Positions 24,995 to 35,307 of a stretch of 64,000 nucleotides of DNA are shown here, in pieces. The DNA is from Linum tenue (Eukaryota; Streptophyta; Magnoliopsida; Malpighiales; Linaceae), in NCBI GenBank assembly GCA_946122785.1, contig CAMGYJ010000009.1, positions 24,153,633 to 24,217,632 of the forward strand, read 5' to 3'. A program made the position numbers and the translations under genes. How positions within the stretch are numbered: position 1 is the stretch's first letter; each line of letters begins with the position of its first letter. Below the pieces are notes generated by a model. The model did not search any database, had not been told where the DNA came from, and worked only from the letters and a program-made list of their open reading frames with translations.

Positions 24995-25362
24995 TTAGTG
25001 GTCTGGCCCGGCCACGTCAAATGGCAATGCAGACGTCTCAACAGGCACATAGTCAGGAGGAAAGGTCTTCTCCCATGTCGTGATTTTATATGAACCGTCC
25101 GCGGGCATGAAGCCCGGAGTGGAGGCGCTTGACGGTCCAGCAGATGCAGGTGCAGACGCCCTCTCTAAAGCAAAAACCTAACCAGGCGCACAATCGAGAC
25201 GCGGGGTAAGCGACGCCCATGCCTAAATGTTGAAAGACAAAAGGAAAACCAGAGAGAAAGAATAAGCCAAGAGAACCGCTTACCAGACTGGGAAGGGCGA
25301 TTAGGAGCGCCGCCTGCACCAGAGGTGCCTGCACCAGAAGCCTTATCTTGGGGAGATGCCAT
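24995..25362 (-). CDS. Putative spliced antisense ORF of the Tat-like element
   Basis: Minus-strand ATG at 25362. Exon 1 is 25362-25284 and ends at a consensus donor (GGTAAGC). Exon 2 is 25164-24995 and follows a T-rich acceptor (TTTTGCTTTAG). Joined, they give 82 codons and a TAA stop without frame loss (79 + 170 nt). Exon 1 encodes an Ala/Ser/Gly-rich start (MASPQDKASGAG). Exon 2 encodes a Pro/Ser-rich stretch, then KITTWEKTFPPDYVPVE. I recognise no domain. A TATA box lies about 120 bp upstream. The ORF may be truncated, since the stop coincides with the left edge of the recognisable element. Expression is inferred from layout only. Confidence 0.45.
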
Positions 25363-25480
25363 GTGCTCGCACGAAGAGAAGTGAAGACGTTGGCGGCATG
25401 GAGGGAGTTAGAGAGAAGTCAGAGCAAAGTTAGAGAGAGAGCGAATTGTGGAAAGTGAAAAAGGCTAAGGAGGTTGAGAG

Positions 25481-25488
25481 TATTTAAA
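25481..25488 (-). promoter_or_regulatory. TATA box for the antisense ORF
   Basis: Reads TTTAAATA on the minus strand, about 120 bp before the antisense ATG, followed by a CT-rich leader (CTCTCTCTAAC words). Spacing suits a start site near 25450. Confidence 0.4.
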
Positions 25489-26003
25489 GGGAGGAAGGGC
25501 GCATCGGAGCCCACGCCACCTGCCACGTGTCAGCATCACGGGCGGGATTGTGAGCTTCCCCCCTTTTTTTTTAAACTTCAAAATTCCAATTTTGAGTTCA
25601 AAAGAATATTTTAAGTCCAACTTCAAATCCCGCCCATGAGGGGGGCGCGAGGGGAGCACTCACCCAAGTAGATGTTAGAACAGTGCGCGAGGGGTCGGGG
25701 CGCCTCCAAATCTTAACCATGCAAAAAGGCGCCTGCAAATTAATGTGAGCGGAGCAGATCAGTCAAAGCGTTGGGCGCCCTCGAGAGGGGGGCACGAACT
25801 TGAGAAGGTTTGATCTTGTAAGTAGACGCCCGGGCGAGAGACAAATGGCGGAAGATAACGAAGAGCTTAGGCGCCAGAAAACTAGACACGGACGGGATAA
25901 CCAGGCGCCCACCGATAGGTCATGACATGAGCAAGGGGCACCAGGCCAAGGGGATTAGTTAGGCACTCAAGTAAGGGCCATGAGTGCCTAACTGGGGGGC
26001 AAT

Positions 26004-26492
26004 TGTTGGGGGTACCACTAGGAGGGCCCAAAGAAAGGCCCATTGAGTCAAGAATAGGCTCAAACAATTATCCAGCAGAAGAAGCCCATGAATGAGCCCA
26101 CGAAGCTCATTCTATACAAGGTGAAAGGCGCATAAGGACAAAACGCTAAAGGCCAAAGAAGTCCAGACTGTCAAGCTGTCCCTTACCTGCAGGCGCCTGA
26201 CAGTCGTCAGAAGCCTGACAAGGTGGTTGAGGTATCTGACCAAAATGAAGGTACAAGGCATTAAATGTGGTGATGACGTGGAGGAGATCGACCTCGAGTT
26301 AGGTGAGTATAAATAGAGGCAGTTGGTAGCATTTACACAGGTTGGACTCTCTCACTAAACTCATTCTCTACGCACTTCTCTCTCTAGAAGGGAACTGACT
26401 TGACCGTTGGAGGGTTAACGGGCCCGGGCGCCCCCCCTCTGTGTTCGTGTGTGTAGGCAGACACCTAACATCGAGGGAGCGGGTACGGTGCA
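26004..26492 (+). repeat. 3' LTR of the Tat-like element
   Basis: Starts TGTTGGGGGTACC right after the polypurine tract and ends TACGGTGCA, where homology with the duplicated upstream region of the ligase gene begins, giving TG...CA ends. A TATA box TATAAATA at 26308-26315 is followed by a CT-rich leader. The right end is inferred from the homology break; an end at 26470 (CTAACA) is possible. Confidence 0.65.
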
Positions 26493-27144
26493 AGGCGACG
26501 AGGCTCAAACACCAATAAATCCATGATTAAAATGAGTGAAGAAACAAAGGGTTTTTCCAAATCCACAATGCCCCAAATCCCAAATAAAACCATAGGTTTT
26601 TAAATCCAACACTATAGGAAAAAACCTCATTTTCAAATCTTGAAGCAGGACCCCTAAGTATAAAATCTTGATCAAAATCTCAAGAATAAACGACCGCTAC
26701 ATATTGATCAATTATTTTATCCAAATGACAATGACTTGAAAATCACCATAAATGTAAACACAGTAACCTCCGAGCGTGCAAAACCGGATATAATGTACTT
26801 CGGTGCAATAGGACAACTTAGACGTCCAATAAGAAATCGGCAACCTTTGGTGGATATAAACAAGTAGTTTTTCTGCCGGCCGATGCAAACAAAAAATGAT
26901 TGTTAACGTCTTAACGGTAACCAGACAAAAGATGCTCAGTCACCTTTCCACACTATTTTTGACTCGTTGCTAGCTTTATTCCTTTCTAAATCGTCACTCA
27001 CACCAGTCGAACTCTTCTATATCAGAAATCCATCAGCTTCAACCTTCTTCCTATCATCTTATTTCCGGCAAATCTCCTCTGATTTTTCCTATCCATGGCA
27101 TCGTTTTCTCTTGCCTCCAAGCTCCCTTACTTCGCTCCCACCAT

Positions 27145-28480
27145 TGACTCACTCCTACTGTCACTCTAGAAATTGGCCAAGTGTAACCACTTCCTAAAGC
27201 GTAGTATAGCGGGTTTGGGTTTTAATGGTTACCCGGGTCCTAGATTTGATGACTACTCGGTGAATTCTTGTTATCTAGCAGTGAAAATTTAGTGCAAGTC
27301 CAAATTAACAAACAAACAAAGCAAGGTAAACGGTTGTTTTCAAGTCGAGAGAGGTCACCCGGATATGGTTCCCCCTAGACTGCAGTTAAGCCGGATTGCA
27401 ATTTACCAAGTTCAGTTTTCATGAAAGTTATACTGCGGAAGGTTCTTAAACAGTCTGAAGTCTCGACTAAAGGTCTCCAGACCCTCTCAATCTGAGTCTC
27501 CAGCGGGCGATTAACCTCCACCCGAGTAAACATATTGAGGCCCTAACGAACCAAACTTCCACTACCGAATTGAAATCGGTACAGAATAGCGAATTGGCTC
27601 CTCGACTAAAGTCGCCAATTCACTACCTTCAATTAAGGATGCTCTATCAACCTAGGCAGATATTCTCATTCTAGGTTAAAGCAGAAACAACAGGAATTTG
27701 ATCAGGATTCAAGTCATTCAATCATTCAAGCCTCAATCGAATATAATCAAATCATAAACTCTGTACTTGGGTTCATACAATCAGACCTAACATACAAATC
27801 TAGGGTTCCCCATACCCAGATGAATGGGGAAACTACTCCATGGAGAGAGAAGCAAAAGCAGATTCAGACGCGGAAATCATACCGTGAAGGATGAGTTTCT
27901 GCTCCTGGTTGACAATCCGCACTTCTCCAAGCTCAATCCGGGCTCCAATGGTGATGAAGATCAAGCTATGGCACTTGGGAACTCTGGTTTGTCGCTTTCT
28001 CTCTCTAGGAATCGCTCTGTCTCTCTAAAACTCGGAACCCTTGATTTTTAGCCTTCTTTTCCCTTAAAACTGCTGCCTGTCGCGATACCCGGTCGAAATA
28101 CCCGGTCGGGTATTTTGGGTCTCGACCGGGTATTATTAAAACGTGCGTTTTGCCTTAGGGAAAAATCCCCGGTCATGTCCAATAATCCCCGACCGGGACC
28201 CCCTCTGTTCCTCAGATGTCCAAAACGCCAAATACCCGGTCTCCTCAAAATAATACCCGGCCGGGTATTTCTGGTCATGGCCGGGTATTTTTGTCCTCCA
28301 GCACACTTCAAGCCTCACTTGTTCCTTTCGACCCGAATCTCGTTCCTTCGCCTCGTTCCAACGTCGGGCCTGAAATATGACATAAACGCACAACCTAGCG
28401 TGAAATTGGCTTAAAACACGAGAATCAACATATCAAACGGCTCAGAATAGGGGTAAAAACATGTGCAATTATCGTCTATA
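27145..28480 (-). repeat. 3' LTR of the 27-36 kb Athila-type element
   Basis: 1336 bp, matched by the other LTR at 35308-36606. On the plus strand it runs from TGACTCACTC to GTCTATA; the outer CA end is altered relative to the partner (GTCTATCA). It contains a block of AATACCCGGTCGGGTATT-type dyads at 28080-28300. Confidence 0.92.
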
Positions 28481-28494
28481 AACTCCCCCATACT
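28481..28494 (-). promoter_or_regulatory. Polypurine tract next to the 3' LTR
   Basis: Minus strand AGTATGGGGGAGTT directly abuts the LTR, the expected plus-strand priming site. It is preceded by the Athila-typical CTTGGGTACAAGCAAAC words. Confidence 0.75.
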
Positions 28495-28786
28495 TTACTG
28501 TTTGCTTGTACCCAAGCAAACCTAACTCAAACCAATACAACTCTCCAGACCTCTATAGCAACCAACAACCCCGATCATATGTAGAGGATTTCCTAGATCA
28601 TTTAGCAGCTTACGAGGTCAACCGACGCACAAGTCATCTCATAGCTTCTTCGGCGAGAGCACTAGTCTCGAGTCGGCATCATGGCAAATAGTGAACAGAG
28701 GACAAATGAATCGTGGATGAATGGACTCTCAAAAACAAAATATCATGGACTCACTTTTTAAAGGTGCTCTATTTTCTTATTGAAGA

Positions 28787-28857
28787 TGGTTGGAACCCCC
28801 CCCCCCCTTTTTTTGCTTGTTTTTCTTTTTTTTTTTTTTTTTTTCAAAGGTTCCAAC
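28787..28857 (-). other. Inverted repeat hairpin in element 3' region
   Basis: GGTTGGAACC and GGTTCCAACC enclose a C-run and T-rich loop. The same hairpin, better preserved, is in the second Athila-type element at 54144-54215. Its retention in both suggests it matters to the element, for example in RNA structure; this is inference. Confidence 0.6.
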
Positions 28858-29936
28858 CTGTTTTTCAGAAAATGGGGGCTCCCACCTAGCAGAGGTTTTG
28901 CGGGAGCCCGGCTCTTACCGGCCATGCCAGGAGCGGATGTCTCGAGCCTCGTGCGGGGGAAAGACATGTAAGGGGGCTGGAGGTAGTAGGTGGAAATTGG
29001 GAACGGATTCCCGTCTCCCCTTACACACTTTCGCCCTATTCGCACGGGAGACGTTATTTTAAAGCACATTTTCGAGCACCTGTTATTTCCAAAACATGAT
29101 ACAAGAGTCCATGACAGGTAGAGAGTCCACAACACCACACAATTCAAGGGTCCTAAGATCACTAATTCACTCGATCAACCAACACAGTATGAAGAAGAAA
29201 TGAGACTTCTTAAATGCATCAACATCCTCCATAGTGCTACACTACCTCCCTAGGTTGCACATTACTAAAGAGACTGTCAATTCAAAGCATACTGAGCAGG
29301 CAATTGCAAGGAACACGTACTTGGAGCCCTCAAATTTAAAAATTTGGACAGTGGACTAGGCTCCAAGCACACAAACAGATCTAATGCAGTCAAAAGATAA
29401 ACACCCCCCCCACACTTAAGATCGACATTGCCCTCAATGGAGAAGAGGGAAGGAAAGGGGAACGATGTTACCGGTGTGCACGGACTGCAGGAGACTGGAA
29501 GGGAACCAGTCGGAATGAAGCGGACTGGAGAGAGGACCAGTCAGGCATAAGCACAGCTAAAGGAAACCAAAGAGCTCAAACACAATACGTTAGGTCCAAT
29601 GGTCAGCCCAATAGTACAGCATCCAAAATGAAAAGAAAGAAACTAAACCGACACAAGACAGTTTGCATGCTGACAAAGACAAAAACACTCAAAACATGCC
29701 ACTAGGGCCCTCCGAGACCGGTGAAGTCGATCTGGTTCATAAGGTCGTCGTCTCCATCCTCCGGTGGTGGTGGTGGCGAATGGTCCCACCGGGTGGTCCA
29801 GTAGTGCTCCTCTGGAGGGTGACAAGCCTGGAGCAGGTGCTTCGAGTACTCCATCAATCGGCGGCCTCAATCTCTCTCCCGCTCGATGAGAGCACTAGTG
29901 ACTCCCATATGGGTCTCTAAGCGGCTGAGGCGCTCG

Positions 29937-31135
29937 TCAACAACCATCAGCCTGGTGGGTCGAATACTGCTGGTAGAACTGGACCTGATGGTCCATGAGC
30001 TGCTGGTTCTGAAGACCGAGCTGCTGGAACTGGAGCCCCATCTGCTGGAACTGCTCCGTGAAGAAATCCATCGATGGGCCAGAGGCCATCGACGGACCAG
30101 AAGGACCAGAGGAAGACTCGCCTCTCTCTGATCTCTGTCGAGGCTGAAGGTCCCCTGGTGGAGAGAGCGGGGGCTCCGACTCATCGGCATCCATGGCCCC
30201 GCCATCATCATCATCATCCTCATCCTCCTCCTCACCGGAGTAGTCAGCGTCCTCATCGTCGTCATCGAGATCCACAGCCTCCTCAGGAGGCATGGAAAGC
30301 CCATCGACCCAGGTGCGAGTGCCATCAGTGACCAAGAGGAGTGCATTGTGGAGCACATCCCGGCTGAGGGGGGTGGAGCCGCCCAGTGCAGAAGAATCGC
30401 GGAGTCCCTGGAAGCTGATGTCGAAATGGCGCGCCAGACGAGTGATCAGGGGACCACAGTAGAGATGCGTGGGCTTCCCGTGGCACCGGGAGAAAGTGGC
30501 GGCCACGAAGGAACCCAAGTGCAGCATATGCTCCGGGTCCCTCATCGAGTACATGGCATAGAGCACCCGCTTCGGAATCTTGTGCGAGCCGGTGACGTTA
30601 GGGACGATGGAGCGGGTGATGAGCAGATTCAGGATGTGCCACGTCGGCTTGAGAGAGCGAACGTATGTCTGGCCATGGTCGAAGAAGTCCTGGGCATAGT
30701 CGAGGCGGGCTATCCGGCGGTAGAACTCATCCTGGTTCCAGTCCGTCGGGTGTGCAACCTCCACCTCGTGGCGGTCGAACGGGTGGTACTCGATCCCCAA
30801 AGCATAGGCAACCCGTCAATGGTCAGCTCCTGTGGTTGGCCACCCAGCCTGAAAGTCACCGCATAGGAGTCCCGGGGCCGCTTGCTGTCTTACTTGAACG
30901 TGGTGTAGAACTCCCACACCAGCTCAGTGTAGGTGGGCTCGTCGATATTCAGCAGCGTCCACCAATCGCGGTGGCTGATGGCGGCAGTGAGGTCCTGCAT
31001 GCAGTGGAGCTGCTCGAACACTACCCACTCTAGATGGTGGTGACGCTCCAATTTCCCCCGGGTCACCGCGCGGAACTGATCCGCGTACTCCGGGTGCAGG
31101 CGCAGGCCCTGCACAAACGGATGGTCTAGGGACAT
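29937..31135 (-). pseudogene. ATHILA-family ORF downstream of pol (frameshifted)
   Basis: Starts at ATG 31135 with a segment ending NIDEPTYTELVWEFYTTF, matching the plant ATHILA ORF-1 family (a helical domain of unknown function). A TAA follows at about 30890. Similarity resumes about 20 codons later and then needs a frame change near 30805 to continue as a 287-codon frame (30800-29937), containing LGIEYHPFDRH-like and ILNLLITRSIVPNV blocks, an acidic run (DDDDEDADYSGEEEDEDDDDD) and a Gln-rich tail. It occupies the env-like position but I see no signal peptide or membrane anchor, so I do not call it envelope. Broken by at least one stop and one frameshift. Confidence 0.7.
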
Positions 31136-31743
31136 GTTCCTGCAAAATCAACAAACCAAAGGTGGAGCCAAGAAAAAACTTGTCAGGACCAACAACATGG
31201 GTTCATCACTTCCCGCACACTTAAGGACCACCTAGGCTAACAGTGTTAAGCACAGCCGGTTGAATCGCAAGCAACTCAACCGGAATCAAGGCAAGACCAC
31301 AGAACCAACCACATTAAGTACACGGGCAGCACATACACCATATATAGAACCATGCATACTCAAAACATCCCTCACCCTACTCTAAATCAGGCATGCAAAC
31401 ACAGTTCTCGGTCCTACAATCTACAGTTCGGTTTTCCAGGAAAAGAGTAATTAACAAGAAACACCCCTGGAAACTCAAGTAGAACTGTAACTAGAGCTCT
31501 AGAAATGGGTGAGAGACGCGAGAAGGGGCCAAAAATGACCCGGGAGAATCTCCGAAAAAATGGCCGGAAATCGCCGGAGAGTCGCCGGAAAATGACCGGC
31601 GGCGGCCGGCGGCGACGGAAGGGGCGGCCGACGGCGGCGGAGGCACGGCCGGCGGCGGCCAAGAAGAGAGAGGGGAGAGGATTTGGAAAGAAGAGGAGAG
31701 GGAAAATTTTGGAAAAATGAGGGTAGAGAGAGAAACTGACCGG

Positions 31744-32100
31744 GGGTTTGCTTTAAATAGCAAAAATCTCCGGTCGGGGCTCAAAAATACCCGGTCGGGT
31801 ATTTTCGATTCCACGACCAGGGGTTTTGAACAAAAGCAGCGTTTAGTGCAAGGAAATCCCCGGCCTTGAGCCAAAAATCCCCGGTCGGGTATTTTTGGGT
31901 CAAGGTCGGGGGTTTGAAAACGCTGCGTTCCAGTCCTGGAAAATCCCCGGCCTTGAACCAAAAATACCCGGTCGGGTATTTTTGGGACGAGGTCGGGGGT
32001 TCTCCTTTTTTCACCCCGAGAAGCAGAGGGGGTCCCGATCGTGGACCAAGAATACCCGGTCGGGTATTTTGGCCCACGACCGGGTATTTTCCCCCATCCG
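31744..32100 (-). promoter_or_regulatory. Internal array of GACCGGGTATT dyads followed by TATA box
   Basis: At least five near-palindromes of the type AATACCCGGTCGGGTATT lie between 31785 and 32090, the same motif that fills part of both LTRs. On the minus strand the array is followed at 31750-31758 by TATTTAAA and a CT-rich leader, then the ATHILA-family ATG at 31135. The layout suggests a second promoter inside the element. Open frames through the array are artefacts of the repeats. Confidence 0.5.
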
Positions 32101-32481
32101 GCGAAAAATCTCATTCGCCCAAAATTTCGAACTCTCCTGCACGAAAACACCAAATCGAGGCATCACAGACGACTGAACTTCATCACAGACATGCAACTGA
32201 CTCAACATGACACAAAAACTCAGAAAAAAGGGAAAAAGAAATGCAAACCGTGGTGCGGTTGCCTCCCCACAAGCGCTTCTTTACCGTCTTTTAGCTGGAT
32301 GCCCATGGCGGAACTAAGGGTCCGCGAGAACAGGTGCCTCCAAGAGCGGATCAACGTCACTCTTGAGGTACAGCTTCAGGTGGTGATCGTGCACCCGACG
32401 GGTGCAACCACCAGCATTGGTTAGCTCGACCTGGCCATCCGGCAGAATGCAGGCAAGTGAGTACGCGGATGGCCAGGGTGA

Positions 32482-33387
32482 TCATGATGCAGGAGGTGGG
32501 ACCAGCTCATAGTGGTCTCCACCTTTCTTCCGAGTGGGCTTAGGCACCTGCTGCTTCGGCCGCCACTCCTCTTTGAGCTTTTTATTCGGCGGTGAGGCTG
32601 GAGGGAGCGGCGGCGAAGGAGTGAGAGGGGGATCCTGCAAAATGAGAGGTGCAGAAGGATACACGACAGACTCGTGTACCTGGTCAGAAATAGCATGCAC
32701 AGGTGTGACAGCAATCATAGCACAGTGATCGAATTCAGTCACAGAAAACTTAGCCTGTTCATTCCCAGCACGCAGGATCAGTTTACCATTATGCACATCA
32801 ATAAGTGCCTTGGCGGTGGCAAGAAAGGGTCTACCCAAAATCAAAGGTACATCCACATCCTCATTTATATCCAGAATAACAAAGTCAATAGGATATGTGA
32901 ATGCACCCACATTGACAAGCAGATCTTCTATGATACCCCTAGGATGCACAACGGAACGATCAGCTAGCTGAATGCTCATCCTAGTAGGGCTAAGTTCACC
33001 TAGGTTTAGCTTTTTGAACAATTTATATGGCATGACATTTATGCTAGCGCCTAGGTCCGCCAAGGACTTGCCTACATGCATGCTGCCAATAGTAAGAGGG
33101 ATAGTAAAACTCCCTGGGTCCTTGCGCTTTTCGGGCAGCTTGTTCTGCAGGATAGCAGAACACTCCTCGCTCAGCAGCACTGTCGAGAGATCCCCAAGTT
33201 TCTTCTTGTTGATGAGGAGATCTTTCATGAACTTTGCGTACTTGGGCATCTTCGACAGTGCCTCCACAAATGGTACGTTGATGTTGAGATGCTTCAACAT
33301 TGCCATAAACTTGGCAAACTCAGTCTCCAGCTTATCTTTATGTAGGGGAGTGGGGAAGGGAAGCTGGGGCACATGTTCCTTAACCAC
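32482..33387 (-). pseudogene. Athila-type pol remnant: aspartic protease only
   Basis: A 301-codon open frame. It has the N-terminal helix usual before Athila protease (FAKFMAMLKHLNINVPFVEA), the catalytic site in the form LADLGASINVMPYKLF (Asp-Leu-Gly-Ala-Ser), and the second half VPLILGRPFLATAKALIDV. It ends in a Pro/Lys-rich tail at HYELVPPP. Reverse transcriptase, RNase H and integrase are entirely absent. Downstream (32330-32480) is a short stretch with ELTNAGGCTRRVHDHHLKLYL in another frame, which I read as the end of pol, before the conserved GGGAGGCAACC at about 32260. The protease itself looks intact, but fusion to gag is lost through frame changes between 33387 and 33611. Confidence 0.85.
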
Positions 33388-33610
33388 TGGTTGTGGCTGG
33401 GGGGGCAGGGGCTTCCTTCTCCACCCGCGCTTTGCATCGTCGGCTGGAAGTGCTGAAGCAGGTAGTGGTTCCTCCTGCCTGGCGGGGCAGGATCAGCGAT
33501 GGTCTTGCTGCTCCTGGTAAAAATGACATCCAGCTGCTGGTGCGGCTCGCGTGGATTGGGGACGGTGGTGGCAGGTAGAGTCCCCGGGACCCGGGTAGTA
33601 ATTTGGCGAG

Positions 33611-34870
33611 CTATGGCACCAACTTGGTTTGTAAATCTTGCAAAATGGCACCCTGGTTCCTCTGTCCTGCCTCCAGAGAGGCTATGCTCTGGTCCACCCT
33701 CGTGAAATTCGCCTGGCTGGTGGTCATGAATGCCGCCAAAATATTCTTCAGCTCGGTCATCTGGTTATTGGGAGCTGGGGGGGCTGCTGCTGGCTCGGCA
33801 TACTGACGCTGGGGCTGCTGGAATGGCTGCCCCTGCCTAGGCTGGTAGGGCTGCTGCTTTGGTGGTGGCCCCTGCCTAGCCTGGAAGGGCTGCCTCTGCT
33901 GAAAACCACCCGCTGGTGCTGGGAAACCAGGTGGTTTAGTGGTGTTGCTGTTCCAGGCAAAGTTGGGATGCTGGCGCCACCCCTCATTGTATGTATTGCT
34001 ATATGAGTCAAGGCACCGAGCATTGGCGATGAGGTCCACCTGTTCTTGGGGAGTAGAGGACTCCCTCATAGCCTGACAGTCCTCCACCAGATGATTCGGG
34101 CTCTCACACCACTGACACTGAGCTACTGGAGGCGTAGCTGTACCTCGGCCCGGAATAAGACTGTTGGGCTGCTTCAATGTCTGCACCAACTCAGCCACCT
34201 GCTGCTCTAACCCGGACCTGGCCTCCATAGCGTGCACACCACGGTCCCGGGAATTTCTGCCTCTGCTGCTCTGCCCCCAGGAATGATCTCGGGCAGCCAA
34301 GGTACTGATCATCTGGTTCAGCTCGGGTGGAGTCTTAGTGAGAATATCCCCTCCTGGGCATAGAGACTCAATCACCCTCTGGCTGTCTGGGGAGAGAGCA
34401 CTGTAGAAGTTCCCCACTGTGAATGCATCACTGAAGCCATGATGGGGACACTGCCAGAAATATCCCATGTACCGCTCCCATGCATCACGAAGTGACTCAT
34501 CTGGCTCTTGGCGGAAGTGAGTGATCTCCCGCTGAATCTCTGTGGTCTTCGATGCCGGATAGTACCTGTGCACGAACTTGTCTGCCAGATCGTCCCAAGA
34601 AGTGATGGACAATGGGGGCTGGGTCTCCAACCACCTCTTAGCATTCCCCGCCAGAGAATGGGGGAAGAGGTGAAGGCGGATTGCGTCATCGGGACACCGT
34701 TCAGCTTGAACCCGTTCGTCAGCTGCAGAAAACGGGAAAGATGCACCCGGCCTCCTCATCCTTCAAGCCATGGAACTGGATAGAGGATGTAATGAGTTGA
34801 ATCCAGCATGGCTTGATCTCGAAGTTGTTTGCTGGAATGGGCGGATAGAGGATGACCGGGCGGATGTCAG
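33611..34870 (-). pseudogene. Athila-type gag (frameshifted)
   Basis: The main frame (34759-33611, about 380 codons) carries the retrotransposon gag domain, from AIRLHLFPHSLAGNAKRWLE through WDDLADKFVHRYYP to FYSALSPDSQ. A CCHC-type knuckle follows (CQWCESPNHLVEDC), then a Gln/Pro-rich tail. The start of the domain (IPANNFEIKPCWIQLITSS, then FHGLKDEE) is in another frame at 34770-34870, and a third frame bridges them, so at least two frameshifts lie between 34660 and 34770. Gag forms the particle shell and binds RNA through the knuckle; this copy could not make it without frame correction. Confidence 0.85.
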
Positions 34871-35283
34871 CAATCCGTGGAGTGTAGTAGTACTCCAAGG
34901 TGGGACCCGGTGGTGGTGGATGATGATGAACCCCATCTGCTGGGGTATGGGGTGTTCCCCAAGAGCTGATTCACGGAACCTGGTGAGGTTGTGGGTTGTG
35001 ATCGCCTTCCATCTCGTACTCGTCCTCGGACTCGCTGCTCAAATGGCCGTCTATGCGCTCTCCGTAGCCAGTCTAGCTCGCTGTTGTCTCCTAAGTTGGC
35101 GGCAGGTGCGTTCAAGTTCTGGATCCAACGGCAGTAAACCTCCGGACTGGCTACGGGTCATGCACTATCTGCACACATCAAGCAATGCAAACCCGTGAAG
35201 GCACAAGTGGGAAAGAACAAACATCAATGCGAAAATGAAAATGCTAAAGTAACAGAAATCACTTTTCTTCAACAACCTAGCCG

Positions 35284-35301
35284 TCCCCGGCAACGGCGCC
35301 A
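35284..35301 (-). promoter_or_regulatory. Primer-binding site (tRNA-Asp type)
   Basis: Minus strand TGGCGCCGTTGCCGGGGA, 6 nt inside the 5' LTR. It is complementary to the 3' end of plant tRNA-Asp and standard for Athila elements. It fixes the element's orientation. Confidence 0.9.
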
Positions 35302-35307
35302 AAAATT

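Larger units (their letters stand above)
24995..26492 (+). mobile_element. 3' end of a Tat-like Ty3/gypsy retrotransposon
   Basis: Contains the 3' untranslated part, a polypurine tract TGGGGGGC (25993-26000), and one LTR (26004-26492). The element is truncated on the left near 24995: gag and pol are missing. Many GGCGCC words raise its GC content above the surroundings. A long 3' region carrying an antisense ORF is a known feature of Tat-lineage elements (for example Grande), and one is present here. The lineage call rests on this layout, not on pol. Confidence 0.7.

Noticed and set aside
29867..30866. Overlapping open frames on both strands (29867-30358, 30348-30866)
   Set aside because: They are alternative frames of the ATHILA-family ORF and its acidic-repeat region.
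29937..31135. ATHILA-family ORF considered as an envelope gene
   Set aside because: Position is env-like, but no signal peptide, transmembrane segment or cleavage site is visible.
31491..32153. 220-codon minus-strand open frame
   Set aside because: It is a translation of the CCGGTCGGGTATTTT repeat array and a CT/GCC-rich leader; repeated PDRVF/PTGYF words come from the DNA repeat.
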